64,000 bases of DNA from NCBI GenBank assembly GCA_026214975.1, contig CM047810.1, positions 93,636,316-93,700,315 on the forward strand, in the 5' to 3' direction. How positions within the stretch are numbered: the first letter of the stretch is position 1; each line of letters opens with the position of its first letter. Both the position numbers and the translations under genes were made by a program. Positions 39,091 through 51,497 of this stretch are shown here, piece after piece. The DNA is from Gentiana macrophylla (lineage: Eukaryota; Streptophyta; Magnoliopsida; Gentianales; Gentianaceae). The notes beneath the pieces were generated by a model. It saw only the letters and a program-made list of their open reading frames with translations, was not told the DNA's origin and searched no databases.

Positions 39091-40570
39091 CAAAACATGT
39101 ATATTGTGGATTGGTCCACTGCTGTTCCAGAAACTTTCCTGATTGTGCATACCAAGTCAGAACTTAATTGGCTATGGCATAAGAAGTTGAATCATCAAAA
39201 CTTTGATGATATCAATCAGTTGGTGAAGAAAAAACTAGTGATTGGTTTACTTGAGATCACATTCAAAGAGGATGCTATATGTGATGCCTGTCAGCAAGGT
39301 AAACAAACAAAATCAAGCTTCAAATCAAAGACAAAGCATTCAACAAAAAGAGTTTTGGAGCTGATGCACATAGATCTTTTTGGGCCAGTAACACCAACAA
39401 GTGTAACAGGAAAGAAGTACACTTTAGTAGTTGTGGATGATTATTCAAGATACACTTGGGTAGTATTCATGAACAAGAAAAGTGAAACACTTCAAAAGAT
39501 GCTGAACTTTTGAAGAGATTGCAAAATGAGAAAAGTTTGTGAAGTAGTGAAGATCGGATCACATAAAGTCTTGAATTTCTCAACAAAGTTATAAGAGAAT
39601 ATTGTGAACAGAATGGTGTACTACATCAACTTGCTGCTGCCGGTACACCTCAGCAAAATGGGGTTGCTGAAAGAAGAAACAGGACTTTAAAGGAAGCAGG
39701 AAAAACTATGATTTGTGAAGCATTATTGCCTGAGAGATATTGGGCTAAAGCAGTCAATACAGCATGCTATACACAAAATAGAACCTCAGTGAACAAGAAG
39801 CTGCTGAAGACACCTTACGAAATTTGGAATGGAAGAAAACCTAATATATCTTACTTTCATCCATTTGGAAGCAAATGTTTTATCTTAAATCATAAGGAGC
39901 AATTGAAGACCTTCCAACCTAAATCAGATGAAGGAATCTTCTTGGGATATTCTTCTGTCAGCAAGGCATTCAGGGTACTGAACAAAAGGACACTGAAACA
40001 TGAAGAAACAATACATGTTGTAATTGATGAACCTAAGTTCACTGGTATGGAAGATGAAGGTTCAAAACCTGCTGAGAATCAACAAGCCACTGATCCAGAA
40101 TGTGTTGATGTTTTGGAAAGATTTATTGACTTAAAGGTTTCTGACTCTGCCCCTGCTGAACCCCCTGCTGGTAACACTACTGATGCAACAACTGAAGCAG
40201 TTCAAGGATCTGCTAAGCCCCCTGTTGAAGAAACAGCAGAACCTACTGAAGATGATGTTCCCGAGAATCAATCTTACCAAAATCCACAATGGTTAAGGGA
40301 TCACCCTGCTGAACAAGTTATTGGCCACATACAGCCAGGTGTGAGGACTAGAAGACAATTAGAAGCAATGTTTACTTGTTTTCTATCTCAAATGGAACCT
40401 AAATTTGTCGAGGAAGCAATATCAGATCCAAATTGGATAATTGCTATGCAAGAAGAATTGAATGAATTTGAAAGAAATCAAGTTTGGACTTTAGTGGAAA
40501 GGCCTAATCATGCAAACATCATTGGAACAAAATGAGTATACAGAAACAAATTGGATGAATCTGGTACCAT
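39091..40570 (+). pseudogene. Plus-strand Copia integrase
   Basis: The HHCC-type start has LWHKKLNHQNFDDINQLVKK and AICDACQQGKQ. The catalytic core has LELMHIDLFGPV and TLVVVDDYSRYTWVVFM, followed past a frameshift near 39511 by QQNGVAERRNRTLKEAG (39650-39700) and the GKP-type PYEIWNGRKPNISYFHPFGS. A long acidic, Pro/Ala/Glu-rich linker precedes RT. Stop at 40533 (a TGG-to-TGA type change in the motif before YRNKLDE). Confidence 0.88.
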
Positions 40571-41921
40571 TGTAAGGAATAAGGCCAGACTAGTAGCAAA
40601 AGGCTATTCTCAAGCAGAAGGAATAGATTTTGATAAGACATATGCCCCTATTGCAAGATGGAAGCTATCAGATTATTCTTGACATATGCTGCTTATAAGA
40701 ACTTCAAGGTATATCATATGGATGTCAAAAGTGCATTTTTTAATGGCATTCTGGAAGAGGAGGTCTATGTTAAGCAACCTCCTGGTTTTGAAGTTAAAGA
40801 TCAAGAAGATAAAGTGTACAGACTCAATAAAACACTTTATGGTTTGAAACAAGCACCAAGAGCATGGTATGAGACCCTATCTCAATTCTTGGTGGACAAT
40901 GGTTTTACCAAAGGTACCATTGACAAGACTCTTTTCAGAATCAATGAAGGAAACAGCACCCTGCTGGTACAAATTTATGTTGATGACATAATTTTTGGCT
41001 CTGAAAATGAATTGTTATGTGAGAAGTTTGCAAATTTGATGAAAAGTAAATTCCAAATGAGTATGATGAGAGAAATGAACTACTTTTTGGGTTTGCAAGT
41101 CAAACAAATGAAAGATGGAATCTTCATTCATCAAACCAAGTATACCAAGGAGCTGTTGAGGAAGTTTGGTATGGAAAACAACACCAAAGTATCAACTCCT
41201 ATGAGTACAAACGTAAGATTGGATGAAGACAAAGAAGGCAAAGATGTTGATCAGACTTTATACAGAAGGATGATAGGCAGTCTGCTATACCTTACTGCCA
41301 GCAGACCTGATATATCCTTTGCTGTAGGTGTTTGTGCAAGGTTTAGATCAAAACCCAAGGAAAGTCATTTAGCTGCAGTTAAAAGAGTTCTCAAATATAT
41401 AAAAGAGACTTTGGATGTAGGAATTTGGTGTTCAAAAGATGGAACCTTCAAGGTTATATCCTACTCAGATTCTGACTATGCTGGATGCAAGATTGATAGA
41501 AAAAAGCACCACATGAACCTATCAGTTAATGGGAAATAGACTGGTTTCTTGGTTTAGCAAGAAACAAAATTCAATATCAACTTCCACTGCTGAAGCTGAA
41601 TACATTGCTGCTGGAAGTTGCTATGCACAAATACTTTGCCTAAGACAACAATTATGGGATTATGGAATTGAAGAAAAAGAAATTCCAATCATGTGTGATA
41701 ACACAAGTGCAATTGCAATCACAGAAAATCCTGTTTTGCACTCAAGAACCAAGCATATTGATGTAAGACATCACTTTATAAGAGATCATGTTGGAAAGAA
41801 AGATGTGGTGGTTCTGTATATCCCTACTGAAGATCAACTTGCTGATATTTTCACAAAACCATTGGGCAGTGAAAGATTTGCTAAGTTAAGGACAGAACTT
41901 GGAATTATAAAAGTTGACTGA
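40571..41921 (+). pseudogene. Plus-strand Copia reverse transcriptase and RNase H
   Basis: RT blocks in order: [20 protein letters not shown], a 1-bp deletion near 40659, then VYHMDVKSAFFNGILEEEVY, LYGLKQAPRAWYE and IYVDDIIFGSE (YVDD box intact, about 40975-41005). RNase H follows with SDSDYAGCKIDRK, a short scrambled/frameshifted patch near 41500-41535, then STSTAEAEYIAAGSC, IMCDNTSAIAI, SRTKHIDVRHHFIRDHV and LADIFTKPLGSERF. TGA ends pol at 41921. Confidence 0.92.
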
Positions 41922-42559
41922 TACATCTATGATCAGCAATGTACTGGAATTCACCAAGAGGATTAGTCTTTGCTATGTTGGGTGAGCTCACTTAGCAGAT
42001 TAGTCATTGGTATCAACAATTCCATGTACTTATGTTTGGACAATTGAGCAAATGAAGTTGCCAAGGGGATTGGTCTTTGTCATGTTGGGTGAGCTCACTT
42101 GACAGATCAGTCATTGGTATTAAACTTCATCTTGTATTATCAGTTGGACAAAACAAGGAAAATTGAAGATCAGCAGAGTAGCTTTATCAAGATTTCTTTG
42201 AACCATTCTCTTCCGATGACAAAATTGCTTTGAAGGATACGTTACAGTCAAACTTTACTAAAGTCAAAAAGCAAAATAGCAGGATATTTATTTTATCTTT
42301 ATAACCGCAGTTACACGATCGAACGGTTACAATCCGTTATGGGTCTGTCCATAGGACATGTGGCACGATGACATTCACTCAAAATTTAATCGTGGTTAAT
42401 GCTACAGTACGTGTCTGACAGTTTTCTACCCACTACTCTCTGCTTTATATACAGACATATTCACAGAGGATTCATACAACTCTCCAATTGCGATTTCTCT
42501 GCAAATATCTTGTGTGAACACAGATTTGAAAGTTTTCTTCTTCATCCTTCTCATCTATA

Positions 42560-45500
42560 ATGGCAAACAAGGATGATGTTCATATTGGCACCAGTCAAAG
42601 GGTAAGAGGTTATGTGACTGACTGTCACTCTACTGAACTAGCCATTAACATAGGACGAAGAATCAGACGGTTTGCTGGTTTGGAGAATGTTATCAATAGA
42701 AGACTGGAGAGAATTTCATATGTCAATGTATTGGAATTCTGGAGGAATATTGTTATACATGAAGGTAGAGAGGCCTTCACTACGACAGTTAATGGAAGAG
42801 AGATTGAAATATCTTCAGATCTACTGAGAGAAGTATTTAATTTTGGACCTGGAAATAATGCTCCCACCAATCCAGAAGCAATGAATCTACCAAGGATGAA
42901 GTTTGTGGATGCAATAAAGACTAATGAGAAGATATCTTCATCTCTAAGCATTAATGTGAAGCATATTGGATATGAGTATAACCTGCTGAGCAAATTAATT
43001 GCCAAGACCATTTTGGGATTCATTGGGAGTCTAGATACCTTTATGCTGGACCTAAAATAGACTCTTGATCATCATCTGCAAAAGCATGAAGTTTGATTGG
43101 GCTGGATTCTTTATACACTACATGAAGAAGGTGTTTACTGAAGATAGAGATGGTGTAAGGAAGTCCAAGACCAAGCGCCTAGGTCTACTGATTCAGACCT
43201 TGTTGAATCATTTTCAGATACCTGATATTTCATCTAAAAAGATTAACAAATCCAGATACAAGCCAAAAGTTGCTACTCATATTCCTGCATTAGATGATGA
43301 TGAAGATGTGGATGATGAAGCCACTGAGAGTGATGATGGAGAAGATGATGATCTTTGGCGGTGGCGATTAAGGAAGTTGCTAAGTCTCTTTGCACACTCT
43401 AAAAGGTTGTTGAGAAGAGAAGAATCGACACAAGAAAGATAATCGAAATGTTAAAGACTAGAAAGACAAGAAAGCAAGCAGCAGAGATGCTTTGAGTCTG
43501 CCGAGGTCAGATTGAAATTGAAGTTCTCGACCTCTTTGTAGTTGCAAAGAAGAAGTACATTCTTTGAAGTTTTGAAGGAGAAGCAGAAAGAATTTAGTAG
43601 AAAGAGGAAGGTCATTGAGATTGAAACAGAGCAACTTTCCAAGAGGATGAAGGAAATTGCTAAGAAAAAGAAATATGGAAAGGGGAAGCAGTTAAGGATT
43701 CTAGAGGCTCAAAGAGAAGAAGACGAAGAAGAGGCAATTGAGGCTGAGCCTCTAACAACTATTAAGCCTACTGAGATAGTAGAGGTTGTTGTTGAGCAAC
43801 CTATTGAAGAATCACAGCAGACTGCTGAACCTGAGCCTGCTGTAGAAGTTGTTGAATCCTCCCCTGTAAAGGCTGCTGAGCCTACTGAAGCTGCATAAGT
43901 TGTTGTTGAGCAACTTATTGAACAACTTCAGCAGACTACTGAGTCTGCACCTGCTGTGGAAGTTGGAACATTGGTTCAAGACCCTGCAAGTTCTGCAAGA
44001 AGTCAGGGGGAAGAGCAAGTTGTTGCTGACCCTGCTGATGAGCATGTTAGTCAGGAGGAACAAAGTGTGGAACAGATGGAGGTAGTAGGAAAAAACATAC
44101 AATCTGAGCAACCTACTGACCTAGAGGCATCTGTGGAAGAAACTCTGACTCTGCTTGTTGGGACCTTTGGAGGTCAGCAGAGTGGACACACAGCTCCTAG
44201 ACAGCCAACCATGCCATTTGAAAGGAAGGAGAAAAAGAAGAAAGAAGGATATGTTGATCCTAACCTCCTACTGGTTGCAAACTACTTTCAATGGAAGTTT
44301 GGGTTCTATAAAAGACAAAAGCCATTGGGAGAACCAATGATGAGACTTTGAGGATTGGGCTTTTGAGAAATTAGGAGTGGAAAGTTTGTTGGATTTGGTT
44401 GATACCTCTTTGCTGGAAGCAAGATTGATGGATCTCTTTGATCAGCAAAAGAAGGAAGAGGGTATCAAGTTCAGAGATCCTAGAGATGAATCAGATAGTG
44501 ATGATTCTTCATCATCTGATTCTGGTGATGATCATCCCTCTAGTCCAGGAGGAGTCAGTGGGACTGCATTATTAAATGAACCAAGTAGACAACAGTCCAC
44601 TGATACTGGTAGGTCTGCTGAGGGCCAGCAGACTGGTCAAATGGATAAGGATCTGGAAGATCTCACCATGGATGATCTGGAGGCACAAATCAATGAGGGA
44701 ATACATATTGGTGCAAACAGGGTGGTTGGTGAGATAGATCATCGTCTTCGTTGAAGAATGGGTTGACTTATCGATGATGAGCAGATCGAAGATTTAGATG
44801 AAGAAAGGTTCTTGATCATAGTGAGCCTGATGTCAGTTCTGAAGATTCTGCCCAATATCAAACATGGATTGACACTCAGGACACTCTATCCAAAACTGCT
44901 GATTTTCTACGAAGGATTGTTGATGTTAGGGAATTTCAAAGAGATAATATGGCTAAATTCCACGCAATTTTGTGTATCTGAGAGGCCGATCACCGAGGAA
45001 CAAACAAAGTGGTAGCACAGAGATTGGATATGGTGATGGGATTTGAAGGATCACCATTGATTGTTGAGGAGGTTCAAGCTACTGAGGATCAGACATCACC
45101 TGAACAAAGGTTGAACGGTGGTTCAGTCACGAGGAATAGACAAAGACTGGACAAAGGTTGGAACAGGAGGTACAGTCTTTGAGGCACAAACAAAGACTGG
45201 ACATAGGTTGGAACTATCTATGGGTTTGGAGGAAACCCCTGCTGTTATTGTTGAACATGCTACTGTAGTAGAGCCTGCTGGAGGAAAGTCCACTGTAGGT
45301 AAAGGTAGTCAGCAGACTGTTGTTATTGATGAGGATGAACAGCTGCTGGACTATGATTATAGTGATGAAGAATTTCAAGTGCCTGAGGAAGAACCTATAG
45401 ATGCTGAACCTCAACAGGAATTTGTACCTATTTTTGAAGAACCTGCCCTAGATCTAATTCTAGAGGAACTCCAGGGTCCTAACCCTGCTGGGAGAGATAT

Positions 45501-46677
45501 GAGCTGGGCCATGGTTGTCAGCAGACAGAGGGCACAATACAATGTTGAAGAGCCTGCTGATGAAGCTGCTGGACACATGGCTGGAGGAATGGCTGGTGGG
45601 GTACCTGTAGAGATTTTGGATGAGTTGAGGACTGTCAGAAATGACATAACAAGGTTAAGAACTCAACTTGACAGACAAGAGTAGAGGTTTGAATATTTGA
45701 TGAATCTGGTGGAAAATATAGGGAGGACTGCAGAAACAGTTGCCTCCAATATCACTTCCACTCAGTATGCTCTTGCTGACCTTGCTCTGGATGTAAAGGG
45801 GATCAGACAAGGAAATACACCGATGGACAAGTTTCTGAAAGACCAATTTGAATCTATTCACCATAAACTTGACAAGCTTGCTGAGGCACCCAAGCCTGCT
45901 GTGGCTGAGCCGGCTGGAACACTTCAACCTACTGGATTGGATCCTAAGTTTACTGAGAGGATCAATCTACTGGAGCAGACTATGCAAGAAAGGATTACTG
46001 CAGTTGACACAAGAACTGAAATTATAGAGGGTCAACTAAACAATCTAGTAATCACACAGTAGAGTGTTCATGGCCTGCTGTCCCATTTTGCTGATGATGT
46101 CAATAAGGGGGAAGAGAGCCAAACAGTAGTAGCAAAAGAGGCTGCTAGGATTTTTGCTAAAAAGAGATGGGAAGCTGACACCAATACCTTTAGAGAACCT
46201 GCACCTGGCAGACTTCCACTTACTGATGATCTTCTTAGAGAATATAAGAAGCTGTACAACAACAAGAGAAGACCTTACCATGACAAGGGTTTCCATGAGG
46301 GACTAAATTCTTTTATGGGACTCAAGTTTTGGGAAGCAAGGGTTAAAGCTTTAAGATCTGCACATAGAGGTGGGAGAGGTGGAAGAGGTGGCAGAGGTGA
46401 AAGAAGTCTTCCTACCACCAATGCAAAGGAATCACAGAAGGATTTCAAAGAAGTATACATGCGCTTAGGCTTTAGAGTACATCAGATCAACCTTACTCTA
46501 CCTGAGGCATGAAAATGGTGGAAAGAAGTGAATCCTCACATTGATTTCTCTCTTATTGAAAATGAATGGATGAGAGAAATGGTTAGAGAGATAAGAGCAT
46601 ATTCTGAGCAGGAAGAGAAGAAAAGAAAGAAGACACTAGATCAAAGATACCTACACATGCATTTTACTTTTCTTTGA
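42560..46677 (+). pseudogene. Additional 3' ORF of the plus-strand Copia (about 1.37 k codons, broken)
   Basis: It lies between pol and the 3' LTR, where env-like or extra ORFs occur in some plant Copia lineages. The start at 42560 (MANKDDVHIGTSQRVRG) opens a 166-residue globular part with LRREVFNFGP-like residues (here LLREVFNFGPGNNAPTNPE). It changes frame near 43060, then runs through an acidic stretch, a basic coiled coil (about 43560-43730), a long Glu/Pro/Ala/Val region rich in EPA-type repeats, and another coiled coil (about 45620-45990). A basic tail carries HRGGRGGRGGRGERS (46361-46405, RGG box) and KWWKEVNPHIDFS. TAG stops at 45682 and 46060 lie in former CAGCAG contexts. No membrane segment is seen, so env is unlikely; RNA or nucleoprotein binding is my inference. 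Confidence 0.7.
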
Positions 46678-46805
46678 ATCAGATGTAATACTTTGAACAA
46701 CTGATTATAATGAGAAATGACTACATTTGTTCTGCTTTTTTTTGTTTTTAATCTTTTGCTTTCTTTGTAAGGAGGGTATTTGCATCATCACCAAAAAGGG
46801 GAAAT

Positions 46806-48484
46806 TGTTGGACTTATTTTAAGATTTAGTGATGAGTGCGGACTATTAGTTATAGAGAAAAGGCAAAAAGATGTCTAGATCAAATGTATAGGCTTATTAG
46901 AGTTTGATCTTGTATAGGTTTGCTCAGCTGACTTTCATCACATGAGACTGTCTAGATCATTAGGGTTTTGAGTCGATGAGACTAGTATAGGAACCTGCTG
47001 AAGACTCAAGGATGATGGTTCAAACTCAGTTACTGAAGACTAAGGGATCAAACTTAGTATTTAAAGTCAAGGATATGGAATCAGAATTTAGGGAAGTCTG
47101 TGATGACCTAAACTGATTACATATACCTTGTGTACAAGGTCTAAGTTCCACAAGTTAAGTGGTGATTGAAACTTAGTTATATTCAAAATGGTGTAATCTA
47201 ACTTCATAATAAAAATTTAGAAATAAGAAAAGTCAGCTGAAGTGTTTTAATAAACACAACAACTTGGATTAGCTGACTTATATATATTTCAACAGACTAA
47301 TACCCTCAGGAACCTGCTGATATATATTCTGAATTATTCAAAGGTTACATTGGAAGATTACAAAGAAAAGAACAACTAACAACCTCTGATTTTATCAAAC
47401 AAATTTATGGTTAAGATTAAAGGGACGTTGGGAAGAAACAGAAGATTATCCAATGGATACAAGTCAAAGGTGGATGACAGATCAGCGTCAAAAAGCATTC
47501 GACAAGCGGTTGTCGATTACTATGAATAGTGACAGAAAGCAAGTCAAATGGGACAAATCTGAAACGGCTATGTTTGAATTTCAAACACAAGTCACAAGGA
47601 TTCCTACCTATAAATAGAGGACTCCAAATTCAGATACAAGTGATGATTTTTGAGAAAAACAAAGTATAATCTTGAGCTTCAGATTCTTACCAAGAATTCA
47701 CCCTGCTGACCCTACTGAGCATAAAGCTACTGATCCAGTAAACTTCTTCAAGTGTAATCTGCTTTCAAGTTACATCAAGTTTACTCACTTGAAGACCCCA
47801 AGCTGCCGATCATATCATCCTGATCAAGCTGCTGAAAGCTGAATCACTTACTTTATTCAAACTTTCTTTTACAAGGAATCTGCTGAAGATAGTGAAGCAC
47901 ATTTGTGTGTCAATGACTGTTGTTTGTGGTGGAGCTGGTGAAGAGGCAATCCTACCCTTCAAGGACCAGTGGAAGACTTTGGAGCAGCAATTCCACCTGT
48001 TCCAAGTGTTCAGTTTGTGAAGCCATAGTTATTGGTGAAGGACAAGCAACTTAGGGATTTTTGTGGCGCTACCTCAAGAATCTCTAGTGAATTACCTCCA
48101 ACATCACGGGAGAAGAGTGGGTGACGAGGATTACACCACTGGAACCACTATAAAATTGCCTACTTACTTCTGCATTTATATATTCGCATTTAGTATATTT
48201 AGCACATTAACCTACTGAACTAGCAACTGAATCACACTCATACACTACTGAGTATCTAATACTTGGTATCATATTTTAACAACAAGTAATAAGGCTTAAT
48301 TTAAATATATTCTGCTGCAACAAATTCAAGTAAATTCAATAGTCGGTGAGACTCATCGACGATCAAAGAGACTATCGAGCATCAGTTTGCTTGGGTTGTT
48401 GAATTTGTTAACTCCAAAAGTTTTAAGTGTTAAGTTTATTCACCCCCCTCTAAACTTAACCAAAGCCTTTTCAAGGGACCAACA
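46806..48484 (+). repeat. 3' LTR of the plus-strand Copia (complete)
   Basis: 1679 bp with 6-bp inverted ends TGTTGG/CCAACA, directly after the A/G-rich AAAAAGGGGAAAT. It contains CCTATAAATAGAGGAC (about 47608) as a promoter TATA. TSD AATGTG follows at 48485. Confidence 0.93.
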
Positions 48485-48490
48485 AATGTG

Positions 48491-49851
48491 ATATGTGGCA
48501 CCAGAGTACAAGATCCGTTGTATGGGTCTTATCAAATTTAAGTCACCTGTCCTTGTAAGGGGTGAAAAATGGCTGGTGACTGCATTACGTTGCCAAACGG
48601 AAAACCCTGCTGCATGGGAGGATCAAAACTAAGCAGAGTCATCAACTTCTCAAGTTGTTGTGTAGTAAGATTAGGAAACCTTAGTCCAATGACCCACTCT
48701 AGGGTTGATCTTCTTCTGTTGAGAGTTCTTCTTTCACCAAGTTAGCCTTATTTGATTTAAACCCATGTAGCTTCTTTTTTCAAGTCTCTTCAGTATGTCC
48801 ATTGAAACCACATAAACTACACTGAACCTTCTTAGGATTCTTAGGCCTAGTGCTGGCAGCATGCACAAAACCTGGCCTGCTGACTGCCAGATGTTATCCC
48901 TGTCCAGTCTTCTAAGAAAGCAGAATCATAGAATCTTGATTCTTGGCCTTATTTTCCACATACAACTTTTGTCTCTCAAATTTGATTGCCATTTCAAAGG
49001 AATCATCGATCTCTGGGAATGCCACCATTATTATTTTCTGGGAAACCATAGGTTCAAACTTATCTCTCAAACCTTTAAGGAATTTCATGACATGTTCAGT
49101 TTCCATATGATCCACCTGAGTATAGATTGCATTGCAGTGACATTGAGGATCACAAGAACACATTGGCATGGGTCTGATGGTCTTAATTTCTTCCCAAGGA
49201 ACCATCAATCTCGTAATATACCGATTAACAGAATCAATACCTTGTTTCAGCAGATTCATTTTTCAAGAAGATATGAAAGTCTCAATGCATCCACATTGGA
49301 AAATCTTGCAACAAGGTTTTTCCATACTGGATGTCACTTTTAAAGTACATTAAACTTTGTGCAATGGTGTTCTCAACAGAATTCAAAATCCATGACCTCA
49401 CCATTGTATCACACTGTCTCCATGCATGAAAATATGCTGAATCTGCTTCTGGCATATTGATTGTGCCGTCTACGAAGCCTATTCTTGGTGATCAGCACCA
49501 TCTCCATGGACATTTTCCATGGTTTATAATTGTTCCCATTCATCAATGGCTGCACAAGCACCAATGAAGGATTCTCTTTAGGATGGACATAGAATGGACA
49601 TGAGGGGCTCAACTTTTGTTTCTTAGCTGCCATGGCTATCAAGAACTCAAGGCATATACTAGTTAACATGAATATAGAAGAACAACAATCAATAAGTGTT
49701 CAAAACACAAAGAATAACTGCAGTTACTCTCAAGAAACTATGGAAAAACAGAAAATATGAAGAACACTCTCAAGATTCTTCAGAAATCAGAGGAATACAC
49801 AGAAAAGCATAAGAAACTCTCAAGTTTCTGCTTTGATACCCTGTTGAAGTT
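48491..49851 (-). pseudogene. Outer Copia: gag and start of protease
   Basis: Right to left: PBS-like sequence next to the LTR, gag start MAAKKQKLSPSCPFYVHPKE and LMNGNNYKPWKMSMEMVL (49669-49500), then HMETEHVMKFLKGLRDKFEP and DSFEMAIKFERQKLY (49259-48912). A CCHC-like knuckle (about 48830-48800) reads CSLCGFNGHTEET, with the last Cys lost. A protease start with SGAT (about 48495-48520) runs into the TSD. The protease motif is split between this segment and the one ending at 35589, which fixes the insertion point of the plus-strand Copia. Confidence 0.85.
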
Positions 49852-50143
49852 TGTAGAAAACAAACGAAAGAAAGAAAATGCGGAAGTATATTATTCAAAG
49901 AATAATCAACAAGTTAAGTTACAATGCTACTGCTCATGGGGTATTTATAGCTTCATAAACCTCATGAGTCATTAAGAGAAGTTACAAACGGTTATAACAT
50001 AATCTAACTAGATAATCGTTTTTTACTACAAACTACTATGCTGACTAGTTCAACAGTCTGTTGAGTCTTTAGGTAGTCTGCTGAGTTTTTGAGTATTCAG
50101 CTGACTTGCACTCAACACTTCATTCAACACATATACTATAACA
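49852..50143 (-). repeat. 5' LTR of the outer Copia
   Basis: 292 bp, TGTTGAAG...CTATAACA on the plus strand. It pairs with 21618-21907; TSD ATTAC lies at 50144-50148. Confidence 0.93.
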
Positions 50144-50148
50144 ATTAC

Positions 50149-50736
50149 ACAAGAATTATTTTCTAGAAAAATAATCAAAGCTTGAGTTTGAGAGAGAGAA
50201 ATGGTTGGTATAGCAACCGAGTTTTTCCAATAGCAATCCGAGCAAGGATTCCGGCAGGAGGTTCGTGTGGATCAATGGTAGATGCCGAACACTTGGACAA
50301 CACCATGTACAACTACACCGTAGACAGAGCTATAATCTATTTTTGATCTATATGATATGATTCTTGTCCACTATGTTTATGTTTATTGTTTAAACGAAGT
50401 CGATCTTAGTTAAAAGGAAATCTAAACTTTAAATTCCGTTGCGTAAACCTGTTGATTTCCATACAAGATTCACTATCACGATTCAATGCATGTGAAGTTA
50501 AATGTCAAATTTTATGTACTTTGCTTTTGTTTCAAACATGGAATTTTTCAATTTCACATAATACAACGGATGGTGGTAGATATGGTTCTTAAAAGAACGA
50601 GGGCTAAGAGATTAGTAATGTTGGTGGCGGAAGTGTGATTTTTTTGAGTAAAAATTGAGAGATGTTATTGTTTGAACATAACGTAGGAACCAAAGAATAT
50701 ACATGTGGTTATGGCACAACAATTGTATCAAAAGAA
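50149..50736. repeat. LTR-like sequence, right part, then unassigned DNA
   Basis: Continues the sequence left of 21613. It includes GAGAGAGAGAAATGG, a CCGTTGCGTAAACC block common near plant LTR 3' ends, and TTCCATACA at about 50460 as a possible end. From there to 50736 I see nothing definite. Confidence 0.35.
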
Positions 50737-51133
50737 TAGTAATACTTTCCTCCCAAAATGTAAATTCATTAATTTTTTGATTTTGTCATAAGTATAAATT
50801 CGTTTAGAATACGAATGAAACATTTATTACATTTTTTTCCTTTTACCTTTAATTATTATACATTCACCCATTTTTCACCACTCTTCCCGTTTTTTTTAAC
50901 TGTCACTTTTTAGTATTTACTTTGTTTTTATTTATGTGTCATTTTACAATATCAATGTAACATTTATTATTATTTTTTCCACATTTACCTTTCATTTTAA
51001 TAACACAAATTTTAGTATGATTGGAGTGAAGGATAATTTTGTTATTTACCTTCTTTTTCAGACACATTAATCACATTCTTAATCTGTGTGAATTTTTTCA
51101 TGTGGCAGATAAAAAAAAACGGAGGGATTACTA
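50737..51133. mobile_element. Probable MITE (Stowaway-like)
   Basis: The left end TAGTAATACTTTCCTCC and the right end GGAGGGATTACTA are imperfect inverted repeats with the CCTCC core typical of Stowaway-type elements. The 397-bp interior is AT-rich and non-coding. The TA target duplication cannot be separated from the TIR by eye. Confidence 0.5.
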
Positions 51134-51463
51134 CACAACTTTTGCATTAATAACGGTCAAAAGGTATTTTAGGCTTTCATCATTAAAATTAATGACATTT
51201 AACTACTTAATTAAACTGTGTGAAAAATCCTAAAAGGGAGAACGGCTACAATCCAGTTGCTTGATTTATAGGGATGATCTAGTTTCTAATCTTGGCCGTT
51301 GAAACTTACATCAATAACTATATCCGTTAGATCAATTTTCTAATACATCATAACTATTATGCACTTGAACACACCAAATACTTTTTTTAACTGTAAATTC
51401 ACCGATAAAGTTGAAACAAAATGTTCTTCCTCAAAATCATAAGACATCTTCTCCAAACAAAAA

Positions 51464-51497
<34 letters not shown>

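Larger units (their letters stand above)
35596..48484 (+). mobile_element. Plus-strand Ty1/Copia element with extra 3' ORF and truncated 5' LTR
   Basis: Inside the outer Copia protease region. The 3' LTR (46806-48484) is complete with TGTTGG...CCAACA ends. The 5' LTR (35596-36343) corresponds only to the last ~742 bp of it (47743-48484). The direct repeat AATGTG flanks the insertion exactly (35590-35595 and 48485-48490). PBS-like TTGGTATCGGAGGC follows at 36345-36358; the polypurine-like AAAAAGGGGAAAT precedes the 3' LTR. Coding order: gag, protease, integrase, RT, RNase H (36451-41921), then a large additional ORF (42560-46677). Only a handful of stops and small frameshifts interrupt the frames, so the insertion is recent, but it is not intact. 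Confidence 0.93.
21618..50143 (-). mobile_element. Outer Ty1/Copia retrotransposon, split by three nested insertions
   Basis: LTRs at 21618-21907 and 49852-50143 match over their length, with roughly one difference in ten by eye. The direct repeat ATTAC flanks the element (21613-21617 and 50144-50148). On the minus strand a primer-binding-like GGGTATCAAAGCAG follows the 5' LTR (about 49838-49851) and a polypurine tract precedes the 3' LTR (21908-21919). Gag, protease, integrase, RT and RNase H occur in Copia order at 49669-48491, 35589-34912, 25984-25326 and 23529-21908. The gaps are filled by three elements (35596-48484, 25990-34906, 23535-25320) whose removal rejoins the flanks at single TSD copies. 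Without them the element would be about 4.8 kb. Frameshifts and stops make it inactive. Confidence 0.93.

Noticed and set aside
42560..46677. Envelope gene of a retrovirus-like element
   Set aside because: No signal peptide, transmembrane segment or cleavage site is visible; acidic repeats and RGG box instead.
48861..49343. 160-residue plus-strand open frame
   Set aside because: Antisense of the outer Copia gag, which has clear gag motifs on the minus strand.
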